In this document: positions 12,171 through 21,912 of the stretch, one piece after another
How the letters are laid out: each line of letters begins with the position of its first letter
How positions within the stretch are numbered: the first letter of the stretch is position 1
Assembly: GCA_004123355.1 (NCBI GenBank)
Contig: SCHM01000001.1
Span: forward strand, 10,860,193 to 10,924,192
Direction of reading: 5' to 3'
Origin: Amphirosellinia nigrospora
Lineage: Eukaryota > Ascomycota > Sordariomycetes > Xylariales > Xylariaceae
DNA: 64,000 bases
The notes under the pieces: model-generated
Told to the model about the DNA's origin: nothing
What the model saw: the letters and a program-made list of their open reading frames with translations, nothing else
The model's database searches: none
Made by a program: the position numbers and the translations under genes

Positions 12171-13070
12171 GTTTCGGCAGGCTTACTCGAAATGCAAACA
12201 CTCAGCCTGCGGGTCTGGCTCCGTTGGAATCGAGAAGTCCCTGGACAGGGAGAGATGAGGAATGCGATCGATATTTGATCGGCGAAAATGGTGCTCTTTA
12301 TTTACGTGGTGAGGCGATGTTTCGAGCTCAGTAGGTGAAATATCTCGGAGGACTAGATCTTGGCTTGGGAAGGTTTTGAATCGACAACTACGAAGTTCAT
12401 CAAACGTATAGTCTAGCATTGGCTTTATATGCACTCGATGGGCGATCAAGCTGCGCATCTTGAGATTTCTTGGGGCAACTCATCACATCTGGCCTTCACC
12501 AGACTGAAGCGCGCGCTACCCATCATTCTTGCTCTTGCCCTGGTCCAATCATGACATGATTCAGGCCGCTCGGTATAAGTGCCAACAGTCACTAAATCGT
12601 CGTCAACTAACTCGTGGTTAGTGAAATTGTGGCCTGTGAGGTTAACCTGGAGCGTCCGTCTATTCGTAATGAGTGTTGGTTTTGTGTCGGGATGTCATTC
12701 CGAGATGTTGCTTGTAAAGATCAACAGAATTTGCTAGTTTCGTGATAAGCGCGCGCGTGGATGTGGCTGGGTATCTCACGATCCAAGTTAGTCGCCGGCA
12801 CTCTTCAGAAAGTGGATAGACTTGTCATTTCGACAAACTAGGTATGAAAGGGGATAAAGCAGATAGACGACGGATTACAATTGTACTACTTACTGTATTG
12901 TATATGTCAAAATCGATATTCATGGGGACTAGGAGCGATCTTAGCTCAAATGACAACTTGATATTCATGCCGCAGTGACTTGTATCTTTAAAAGAACTAC
13001 TTTCAACAACTCGATCCGCCTCTACCAGAGGTATCGAGCAGTTGATTCATTAACTCGCGACTCTCGTCTT
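12171..13070. other. Intergenic, with possible upstream exon of the Cys-rich ORF
   Basis: The complement of 12183-12458 is open in phase with the downstream Cys-rich ORF but has no recognisable features. The rest, to 13070, shows nothing supportable. Confidence 0.35.
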
Positions 13071-13790
13071 CTAGCTCATCATGCCTAGTGGTCGCGAGGC
13101 AACGTCGAAGTCGATAAGGACGGCTTCTTTCCCACCTCGAACAAGAAAGTTGTGCCTGTTGATGTCACCGTGTTTGATACCTAATTTATGCAACCTCGAT
13201 AACGCTAGATCACATAAAGCAAAGTCGTCCGGCGTAGCGTGATGGTAGTCGATGATCTGAGCGATAATAAAACCGATAACTCTGCCTTCCTCTGTCAAGT
13301 GTCCAAGAAAATCAGGACCTATTTGATGACCATCAATCCACTTATATGCCACTGTCTCGGCTTCCACTTGGGGTATCTCCCACGGAAAACGCGCGAACTT
13401 GGCGACAACTGTCGCGCCAAGGCGTGGGCAAACTGCTTCGTATACATTTGACCGGAGTTTGCGTAGCTTCTTAAGTTCGAGATGATCAATTCTAGAAGAA
13501 TGCCAGATTTTCGTGATTTCCGGGAGAGGTGTTCCCGAGACGCTAGCAAAGTGTGCTCTCCCGGTTGCAGGGTTGCGAGAGATGTGACCTGTCTTCCAGT
13601 CGCTAGGTGGAAAGGGTGGGAGTAAGTTGATAAGAGAGGGCCCAAAGCACATATCGGCAGGGTCAAACAGCCCAACGTCAATGGTAAGGTACTTCACTGT
13701 CTTCCCGTTGATAAGGAGGCGGAAGTAGCTTTCGTCATCCGCGTCAACGCTTGCTTGGAGCAGCTCGATACGAACAGATTCATTAGACAT
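13071..13790 (-). CDS. Kinase-like (aminoglycoside-phosphotransferase/protein-kinase fold) protein
   Basis: About 239 residues from the Met at 13790. The frame is open further upstream, but that part is AT-rich, has no family features and would be non-coding. A beta-rich N-terminal region precedes a minimal kinase core. Visible are a candidate ATP-binding lysine in VVAKFARF, a possible helix-C glutamate in EAETVAYKW, the catalytic loop KHGDINRHNFLV and a metal-binding DFD in VLIDFDVA. This matches the small fungal kinase-like proteins that expand in Sordariomycetes and are often mis-annotated as alpha-galactosidase A. The glycine-rich loop is weak, so activity is not assured. The frame is intact and there are no introns. 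Confidence 0.72.
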   Translation of the reverse strand: MSNESVRIELLQASVDADDESYFRLLINGKTVKYLTIDVGLFDPADMCFGPSLINLLPPFPPSDWKTGHISRNPATGRAHFASVSGTPLPEITKIWHSSRIDHLELKKLRKLRSNVYEAVCPRLGATVVAKFARFPWEIPQVEAETVAYKWIDGHQIGPDFLGHLTEEGRVIGFIIAQIIDYHHATPDDFALCDLALSRLHKLGIKHGDINRHNFLVRGGKEAVLIDFDVASRPLGMMS

Positions 13791-14102
13791 AGTGGGAAGA
13801 CAGCTCGAATTAAAAACAGGTGGTGTAGGTATACGATTGAGGTGAAAAGGAGATAAAGAAGAGGTGAGGGGGTGCAGTGAGAAGCAATTGAAACTAAATT
13901 GTTTATGATATAAAGAGCATACTAGTAGGCTTTTTAGTCGATAGGTTGTGACTGCAGAATTAAGGGGTGGTGGCCCAAGTGTAATGGTCAGAAACATGGT
14001 ATGGGGTGGCGACCCAATTTGGGTACATTTTGCAGAAACACGCGAACCCAAATAATGCAACAAAAACCAAGACAGAAAAAATATACAGTTCGAATCCCAC
14101 AC
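13791..14102. other. 5' flank of kinase-like gene with tRNA-like fragments
   Basis: On the plus strand a segment resembling a Pol III A box (TGTAATGGTCAG, about 13979) is followed about 100 bp later by a B-box-like GTTCGAATCCCAC (about 14085-14097) and then an AT-rich tail. The T-stem does not pair, so this is not a functional tRNA. A tRNA-derived SINE relic is possible but weak. Confidence 0.2.
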
Positions 14103-14585
14103 TACACCGTAATTTTCAATTTTTATAAATTAATAAAAACAATCGTAGTACAATAAAACAGCCGTAATACAATAGAACAGCCATAAGTACGTATAGTGCT
14201 TACGGCCCCTAATTTTTTAGTGGGCCATAGCGGTCTTTAACGTTTAGAATTTTTAACGCTCGATCAACGCTTAATTAACGCTTAAAATTTTTAACGTTTA
14301 AACTTAGTTTAACGTTAGCGGTTTTAAAATCAACAAACTGTTTATTTTCGCAATTAGTCGCTCAAGGATTTATTCTGGCCAACGCGTTAAAGATTTTCAA
14401 AGGTCAATTGACGGTCTATTTACAGTTTACTGACCCTAGCGCGTCTTGGTACGGTACCTATTGTGACTCATTGAGTACCTAGACACATGTTTCTCTCCTC
14501 AGCCTGTAGTGTACAAGTCTTCTTTCGCATTTCGTGTTGATTAGTGGTTCGCTATGTCGCAGATCAGTGCTTGTTGTCTATATAC
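14103..14585. repeat. AT-rich repeat-bearing spacer
   Basis: Two adjacent 19-bp copies (14145-14163 and 14164-14182) match at 17 of 19 positions and differ only by A/G. A second pair built on TAACGYTT...TTTTTAACG words lies at 14238-14260 and 14276-14299. There is no ORF. It looks like the remains of a mobile or satellite-type element, but no family could be named. Confidence 0.45.
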
Positions 14586-15593
14586 TCAATTCAAGTGATG
14601 CTCGCCGTTCTTGATACCTCCGTACTGTGCTAGATGATTCTTGAAAGAAGCAACCATGAATTTCCGCCTATAGTGGAGAGGTAGACGCTTGGCCCTCTCG
14701 CATCCAAGGCAATGAAAGCCGCGTTCTAGTTCCTGCGTTGCTATGTCGAGACATGCCACACGAGCAATTGCCCCAAAGCGAAAGGGGTTGCCCGACAGTG
14801 CATCATAGGGGTCAAGCGCCGGCGGCCTTCGAATATGCGTAGAGCGGTCTCCTAAACTCAGCACTGCCGCTTTCCTTGCATTGTACTTTTCATCCTTCTG
14901 GGTCTGCAAATCTGACACAAATCTGGTCATGGCGCTAATAGATCCGTGGGCTGTAATGCCCGCAATGCGAGCAGATTCGTAGTCGACAAGGATGCACCGT
15001 GCGACCTTCTTTTCGTTCGGAGAATACGTGCCAGGTATGACTTTCATGCAGGGCAGCTTGTTGATGATTTCGCTGCCAAGTCCGAATTTTCGACAGGCAT
15101 GGCTTATTCGCAAAGGTAGATATAGGGGATTCTCTGATAGACAAAGAAAGCAGACTCTCTTACAAGTTAGAAGATAGAGATAACCGCCGAAATCTCCACA
15201 AATTTCGCATTCAGGCGTGGATAGCTTCTTGTAAAGAGTGCCGCAGGTAATCCATTTCCCGGTATCTATGGCTATAATGCCACATAATGCGTTCCGCGCG
15301 TGCTTGACAATCGCGCGATACGCAGGGACAGAGTCAAGGATAGTAAAAGCCTGTCTATTGACGCGTCGAAAGTCCACGATAGTTGCTATGTCTAGCTGGT
15401 AGAGGACTTGTTGAAGAAGCTCGAGAGGTAAGCGACTGAGGGTGCCAATGTTGGTAGTAGGCGGTTCATGTAACTGAAAGCTTCCATATTTAGATTGGAA
15501 CTGGATAACATTGGGGTTTTCATCTAAAAGGTTGTCTTTGAGACGCAGTTGAGGATAAGTCAGATGCCCAAGTTGAGGAGCTGGGTCTCGCAT
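14586..15593 (-). CDS. F-box protein with Cys-rich centre
   Basis: Intact 335-residue frame. An F-box occupies about residues 50-95 (LSRLPLELLQQVL, then FRRVNRQAF) and would bind Skp1 to recruit substrates to an SCF ubiquitin ligase. The centre has CEICGDFGG followed by CKRVCFLC (about 130-155), a C-x2-C plus C-x3-C-x2-C arrangement, and another CLGCERAK near the C-terminus (about 298). This layout is typical of a large fungal family of F-box proteins with a zinc-ribbon-like insert. The substrate is unknown. The window's transposon relics and repeats flank it, as expected for an expanded accessory family. Confidence 0.82.
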   Translation of the reverse strand: MRDPAPQLGHLTYPQLRLKDNLLDENPNVIQFQSKYGSFQLHEPPTTNIGTLSRLPLELLQQVLYQLDIATIVDFRRVNRQAFTILDSVPAYRAIVKHARNALCGIIAIDTGKWITCGTLYKKLSTPECEICGDFGGYLYLLTCKRVCFLCLSENPLYLPLRISHACRKFGLGSEIINKLPCMKVIPGTYSPNEKKVARCILVDYESARIAGITAHGSISAMTRFVSDLQTQKDEKYNARKAAVLSLGDRSTHIRRPPALDPYDALSGNPFRFGAIARVACLDIATQELERGFHCLGCERAKRLPLHYRRKFMVASFKNHLAQYGGIKNGEHHLN

Positions 15594-15942
15594 GGTCGCT
15601 TGTCAAGGAGAAAAGGCGTTGATGAAGAAGAATGGCTTTCGTTAGAAAGGCTTAATTGGTCAAAAAGAACCTTCAAATGTATGAGCTTAGCCCTTGGCTT
15701 GTATGGGTCCGCGTTATGCGGATTTCCGGGGTATAAAGCTTATAGTTAAAAATCTACATTTTCCGCGGCACTTGAGATTTCAGCGGTTCCGTTTCCGCAC
15801 GTTCTCTGGGACCGAATGAGCGAGCGGGCCACTTTCCACCATACAATCATGTTCAATCATCAATACCTAACTTTACAACCAACGTAGATATCATTAAAAG
15901 TCAATCGGGTTATATTTCGTTACTCAATTCTATATCCTCATC
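15594..15942. other. Intergenic
   Basis: No gene seen. Contains the F-box gene's 5' flank. Confidence 0.5.
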
Positions 15943-16430
15943 TTAAGCTCTCGAAATGTGACCGGTTTTGCCGCACCGCCCACATCGTCGTTGGCGCGGC
16001 ACACTCGGCTCACCACCACCACGATTTCTCGACGTTTACGACCGTGCCAACCCCTGCACATCCTGCTAGGCAATCAAATCTGTTGCATCCTTTACAGTAA
16101 GGCTTTTCCCATCCTATAGGCGCCTTTTTTTGCCCCTCTGGCGTTTGCTAAGCGCTTTATTTGCCTTACGAAGCTTCCGATTTTTATCGCTTATAAGTAT
16201 GAGCTAATGGGCTAACATTTGATTTGACTTCATAAGCTGGTCAACAGCGCTTAATATTGGCCCTAGGGAGTTTCCTTAATAACCAGAGATTCGACTTTTA
16301 ATAAAATCTGACTAGGCGCTCGCTTCTCTGGCTGTTGTTGGTGTTCGGGAGACACAAGGTGCGGGCAGGTTAAGAGTATCCGGAATTGGTGTTAGCAACC
16401 GTAACCGCACATCTAGCTTTGAAATCTGTC
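15943..16430 (-). pseudogene. pogo/Fot1-type DDE transposase relic (C-terminal part)
   Basis: Reading the minus strand in one frame from about 16430 gives the C-terminal region of a fungal pogo/Fot1 transposase. There is a Pro/Thr-rich linker, a coiled stretch KLRKANKALSKRQRGKKRRL (about 16190-16130), a DGKSLTVKDATDLIA block, and a terminal zinc knuckle RRCGRCGKTGH (about 15985-15955). At least five stops interrupt this frame, nearly all TAG or TAA where family members often carry Gln. That is the footprint of C-to-T change at CpA, as in RIP. The catalytic DDE domain is missing. It is a dead fragment. Confidence 0.75.
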
Positions 16431-17424
16431 AGATTCAGTAATGTACGTGTATTGATCTATCTATATATCGCTATATATATGTACAAGCCACTAAATTCTG
16501 CTACTTCACCATCAGCTCGTCGTGTAGTAGCACTAAGTGTCTCACGTTAACGGTAAAAAGAACCTTGGAAGCCGTTTTGCGGACCGTTTCTCCCTGCATA
16601 AATCATGCATAAAGTATGTGCTCAGCGAGGTCGCCTGCCTGATAGATGCACTAATCCCAATTTGTCCTGCGCTAGGAAAGTGGTAAAACCTGGAACCCCT
16701 CCTTGACGATCTTCTCCGCTCTCCGGTTCCCCGCCCCCACCGACGCCGATTCCCCCAAATCTCCACTTACAGTCACCCCAACTAGGAAAAAACAAGGATG
16801 CACCGACGAATAGCAATCGCCCCTCGGTTGCTTGGACCTACAGGTAAGGTAATTTTCGCCTATAGATGCCCATAATAAGATTTTAATATGGGAGATGCCG
16901 AGCAACTTTACTCTATACCTATTCTCGACTGTTTGTTTTCGTATTCTTGTAGAACAACGGCTAGCTAAGTAACTAGCTAGATTGATTCATGTTTCCGGTT
17001 TTAGCAGTAGGTCTACTATGGCATTTTCACGTAATTAAAACAAAAAAGCTGCCAAAATACCAGCCGATTATCCCAACTCGACAAACCCCTCCACCTATCT
17101 CCAATTCATTCCACTACCCAGCCCTACCTAACGTAGCAGCTTAGAATTGATTCGCCCTAATACAGAGGCTGCCCGCCCCCTATAATGTGCAAGTAGAGAG
17201 TAAATGGTAGGAGTCTCTTACCGAGCAGCTCTATAGAACCATAAGTCTCCGTGCTAGCTAAGTTTAGCTATTCGAGTATATCTCAAAATCGACAGCCGAC
17301 CTCCCACTATTACCAGGGGCTTAATTTAGCACTGCCTATTTATCCTTGCCCGGTCTATCCTATATATATATATATATATATACATAAACTTAGTCAATAA
17401 CTAATTCCCGCGACCAACACTGGG
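16431..17424. other. Intergenic upstream of SDR gene
   Basis: No supported gene. AT-rich, with a (TA)n microsatellite at 17361-17382 about 45 bp before the SDR start codon. Confidence 0.5.
17361..17382. repeat. (TA)n microsatellite
   Basis: Uninterrupted TA dinucleotide run close to the SDR start codon. Confidence 0.85.
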
Positions 17425-18515
17425 ATGCCTTCATATCTCGAGAAACTCTTCTCGCTCGAGGGTCACTTAGCCGTCGTCACGGGCGGGACTCGGGCATCGG
17501 GCAGTCCATGGCTCTGGCTCTCGCAGCAGCCGGTCCGACATCATCCTGATCCAGCGAGACGAGAAGAGCCTAGAGACAAAGCAGAAGATCGAGGCACTCG
17601 GACGCAGAGCCTTCGTCTACATGGCAGACATGGGCTCCCAGGAGCAGGTAGAGGCTCTTGCGAAGCGGATCCTAGATGACGGCCATGACGTCGACATCCT
17701 CGTTACGAGTGCTGGTATTCAGAGACGACACCCGGCGCACGTATTCCCGATGAATGATTGGCATGATGTAGGTGACGATCTTTCCTGGTGATTAGAGCTA
17801 TGCCGGGCCGCGCCGGCTTGTAGAAATCTGATACTTATGTTTCACGTCATTAGGTCCTTCAAGTTGATCTCACCGCCGTGTGGACGCTCAACCGAGATTT
17901 CGGGGCCTACTTCCTCACACGCACACCAGACGCTACGGGTCGCAGGGGAGCCATCATCAACGTTGCATCCCTCGTATCCTTCCAGGGTGGTCTCAACGTA
18001 CCCGCTGTCAGTACATATAATTCCTGAAATTATCTTGTTTCTTGTCTTGGCAATTCTTACAGTACAAAACTTCTTCTTCGAGTAGAGAGCGTCTCCAAAC
18101 GCGCGCCTGGAACTCTCGAAAATCAACGTTCGTGATAGCTGACTTCGAGTGCGCCAGTACGCCGCGGCCAAGGGCGGTGTCGCTCAGTTGACCAAGTCTC
18201 TGTCGAATCAGTGGGCAGCGGACGGTATCAACGTCAACGCCATCGCGCCAGGGTGAGGCAATCAACTTCTTAAAATACCGTCCCCTCGTAGTCTAATTGA
18301 TTATTTACACTTGCCTTTAGTTACATTGCCACCGACATGAACGAGGCCTTGTTGCAGGACAAGGCACGCCACGCCAGTATTCTCGAACGCATTCCCGCGG
18401 GAAGATGGGGCACCCGCAAGACTTCGAGGGAGCCACGGTGTTCCTCGCCGGCGCGGCATGTCGATATGTTAGCGGCGAGATTCTGACTGTAGACGGCGGC
18501 TGGATGGGAAGGTAA
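17425..18515 (+). CDS. KduD-like short-chain dehydrogenase (2-keto-3-deoxy/gluconate-type), frameshifted
   Basis: Four exons, with introns at 17768-17853, 18007-18157 and 18253-18320. After allowing for three lost bases the protein is a classical SDR: the NAD(P)-binding start LAVVTGGTR (about residues 15-23), [10 protein letters not shown] (NAG-type motif), catalytic serine in NVASL, the Tyr of the YAAAK block directly after intron 2, and the C-terminal [14 protein letters not shown]. It resembles 2-deoxy-D-gluconate 3-dehydrogenase/KduD and related sugar-acid dehydrogenases. Breaks are near 17492 (GGGG to GGG type), 17534 and 18413 (CCCC to CCC type). It is tail-to-tail with the D-galactonate dehydratase, 527 bp apart, which supports a shared sugar-acid role. 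Confidence 0.8.
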
Positions 18516-19042
18516 TACTGCCTGGTGTGATTCTCCGCCAAGACTACCTATGTCATGGTGTACCGTAGAGAGTATAATTTAGAATAAGCCATGTAGTAAA
18601 AGATGGCTCCAAGGTGACCTAAAAACTGGCTCATAATGGTCTTATGAGCGCGAAGTCGGAGTTGCTCCTAAGTGCATCTGCTACGAGCCACTGCGAACTT
18701 CGAGTTCGAAAATTTAGACGTAGGTTAAATATGATACTAGAACAATACAAGTTCTCTAAACTATACTCCCGAATATTCTAGAAGGCGCTGAGCAATTTAT
18801 TACGTGACATCGAAGATTTACTTGGATTTCACGTATTAGGGGCTTCATATTGGCCAATATTAGCGTCGAAACAACTTTCACGAGCTTCGCGCGCTTTTAA
18901 GCGTATAAGTAACTCAAGCGCGAGGATTAATATGGTAAAGATAGTCAAGTGGCTCAGTAATAGTCGGCAGCATGAGTGAAACCAAAAATAACCAACCATG
19001 CTAGCTATTCTCCCCAGGTTACCCAGCCCAACCTACGATGAC
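18516..19042. other. Spacer between convergent SDR and dehydratase genes
   Basis: AT-rich 3' flanks of the two genes; no ORF. Confidence 0.5.
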
Positions 19043-20365
19043 TTACCATTCCCGAATGCTCCCATCGGGGCCGTGGAACACTTTGCATTGCCACGGTACG
19101 GTATCCTTGGAAATCCTCTTCACCATCTCCTCATCGATGTCGATTCCGAGGCCGTAGCCCGTCGGCGCCTTGACATAACCGCCATTTCCAATATCAAACA
19201 CACTTGGGTCCTTCAGATAGGTCAGTAGGTCAATGTCATCCCCCGCTTCCGTGTTATAGTGCATGCCCAAGCTCATCTCTAGAATGGTGAAGTTTGGCGA
19301 GCTAAGAGCGACATGCATGCAGGCAGCGAAAGCCACGGGGCCCAGGGGGCAGTGAGGCGCGATGGCGACATCATAAGCCTCCGCCATTGCCGCGATGCGC
19401 TTGGTCTCGCTGATGCCACCGGCGTGGGCGATGTCAGGCTGTAAAATGTCTATACTGGCATCCTCGAGGAAGCGCTTGACGTCCCAGCGGGAGTATAATC
19501 GTTCTCCGAGGGCGATGGGGATAGTGGTGAGGCCCGCAAGTTGCTTGATGGCTTCAGGGTGCTCGCTTAATAGAGGCTCCTCGATGAAGAGCGGACGATG
19601 CGGCTCCAGTGCCTTTGCGAGCTGTTTGGCCATGGCCTTATGCACTCGGCCGTGAAAGTCGAGGCCGGCGTCGAGGCCGACCGCCTTCACAATTTTTAAC
19701 CTCTCGACGGCTGCGTCAAGGGCCGATGGAGAATCAACCCAATTAAGGTCTTCTGTCGCGTTCATCTTAACGCACTTGAGACCTTGTGCCAGACGTGCCT
19801 TGCTGGGAGTTGGTCAATTAGAGGATCGTTGAAAACGAGGGATTCGGTACACATACGCAGCGCTCTCGACATCGGAGGGCCTATCACCACCAATCCAGCA
19901 GTATACCTGAACTTCATCGCGCACCTTGCCGCCCAGTAGTTCATATATGGGCACCTTAAGATTCTTGCCTGGATATAGCCCGTTAGGGACTTCTTAATAA
20001 TTCATCAGATTCCATTCACAGTACCTTTGAGATCCCAAAGGGCAATATCTACACCGGAGAGTGCACTCATGAAGACAGGGCCACCGCGGTAGAAACCATG
20101 TCTCCAAAACAGCTGCCAAATATTCTCAATCTCACTATCATTAGATTAGCTAGGAGGAATAGCAAAAGGTAACATGAAGATAACACGAACTTGGCCTGCT
20201 TTCCTACGATTCTGGGAATCATCTCCTCGAGACATCCTCCACAGCGAGATCATGGCCCTCGAGCGTAGCCTCACCCCAGCCGAACTCGCCATTCTCGTCG
20301 GTGATCTTGACCATCAGCCATCTGGGCTTCACCCTATAGTATACAACATTGGCGATTTTGGGCAT
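19043..20365 (-). CDS. D-galactonate dehydratase-type enolase-superfamily enzyme
   Basis: The family dehydrates D-galactonate to 2-keto-3-deoxy-D-galactonate. About four exons; spliced ends include GTACTG...CCAG and GTATGT...CCCAG. The N-terminal capping domain starts at 20365 ([13 protein letters not shown]). In the barrel the metal and catalytic residues match bacterial GalD: DFHGR (Asp and His), FIEEP (Glu), ALGER (Glu), QPDIAHAGG and IAPHCPLGP (second catalytic His). The C-terminus GLGIDIDEE and closing REW are also GalD-like. One base is missing near 20234 (GAA read as GA), which breaks exon 1. The fit to GalD is closer than to fuconate or mannonate dehydratases. Fungal substrate is inferred. 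Confidence 0.85.
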
Positions 20366-21912
20366 TCTTTTCAGTAAACGAGGCCAAGTTGATCATGAAT
20401 AGATGCGGGGGATGCGTGTACATCAGAAACTGCTATTACTAGAAAGACCTATCCGGCCTTGGGTAAATAATGTGGTGGATACCCGATGAATCTCGAACCA
20501 CAGCCGTATAGGGCCATGTTTGGGTGAATCCATAACCGTTACAACGCCGTTTGAAGAGCGGCCAAATCATCTGCAGCGAATATCAACCTTCACTTAGTAC
20601 AGGAAGCTCTTGTGAGTGGTGGTAGGTCTGAATACGATCCGAAGCCGGAAATGCAGATCCAAACCTCAGAAGGTTGGGTATCGAGGGTAGAGGGCGTTGA
20701 TACCAACAACAATTAGTTTCCCACGTCTTCGGTGCATTTCGTCCCCGACGCTCTCGTAAGTAAGTAGGTAGGTAGTTGTACGTGCTTCCACCCCGCTAGC
20801 CCACCGAACTACCCCTCATCTCCGGTTCCGTCTCTTTACCCCTCTAAGCCAACCCCCAAAATTGGAGCTAGGGGAAACTCTGACCCCCAACCCACCCCGG
20901 CCATTTCAGCATACTTTCGACAGGGATAACTTGTGGTAGAGACGGGAAGTTCCCAAGGGTCTTGACAGCTTCTGGAAAAATTGTCCGCCTGCGCGTGATT
21001 CCCAGTGGGGGTAACCGGGTATTCCTGCCAAATATTGAGAGCTCAGATACCTAAACTAAAGTAAGTGCTTAGCCAAGCCAAATGAAACACCATTTGAAAA
21101 TATCTGGAAACATCACTGGGTACCTGTGCTTAGTGGTGGTGGGGCTGGACTGTCAACTGTCAACTCCCCACGAAGCCGCCTCAGGAGCAGTTTTCTAGAT
21201 TTAACGGCAATGCGATATTTCCATTCCCGTGCGCGCGCTACGCGCAAGACGTTAGGCGAGAGCGACGGGATTCCTGGCAACAGATCATGCAGGTTATGCC
21301 GTGTCATGCATATGGTCGTCAATGTTTGATGCCTGCCCACCCGCATCTTAGCGAGAATGGCCCCCTTCCGCTTTTTACGTTACGTGCGCCCTCTGTGCCG
21401 CCGCTGCAAGGGGGCGGCCGTGGCGAGACAAAATGGGGGAACACATCACACGACCATTATGTCTACATACTAACAATTTTATACGAAAATACTTAGGATG
21501 TATCTCCAATAACGTCTGAGCGCATCGCATAGTCATTCCGTTTTTTGTGTCTATGGCTTGTCGAGGTGAAGGGGAAGGCATCGATTTTAATTCACTACGA
21601 TACTATTCACACATGCCATCAAGATCGATGTAAGTATATATTACCTTTTTCAGACTAAGAATTAGCACTGCAATTGGTGTTGTTGGTGTGTAGATCATCA
21701 CCGACGGCCTCGAAAAAGTAGGTAGATGCAGTGCTATATTTATTGCATCAGTTGGGTACGAAGGCGCCAAACTCGTAAACCATATGCGTCGTGTTGTCTA
21801 TAGAAGAGGGTATAAGAGTTATTCATTAATACGTATATCAATACTGTTATTACACCGATTTACATGGAATCCAACTCCAACATGTCAGTAGGTAGTATGC
21901 ACAACCTAATGA
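20366..21912. other. 1.5-kb gene-free stretch
   Basis: No frame with family content. C-rich patches lie near 20790-20900 and TAGGTA words near 20765. It separates the sugar-acid genes from the housekeeping block. Confidence 0.5.

Noticed and set aside
13791-14102. Longer N-terminus for the kinase-like protein
   Set aside because: The extra 104 codons are AT-rich with no conserved content, and a good Met lies at 13790.
16542-16905. Overlapping Gly/Arg-rich minus-strand frames
   Set aside because: Three frames open in the same GC patch and none shows conserved features.
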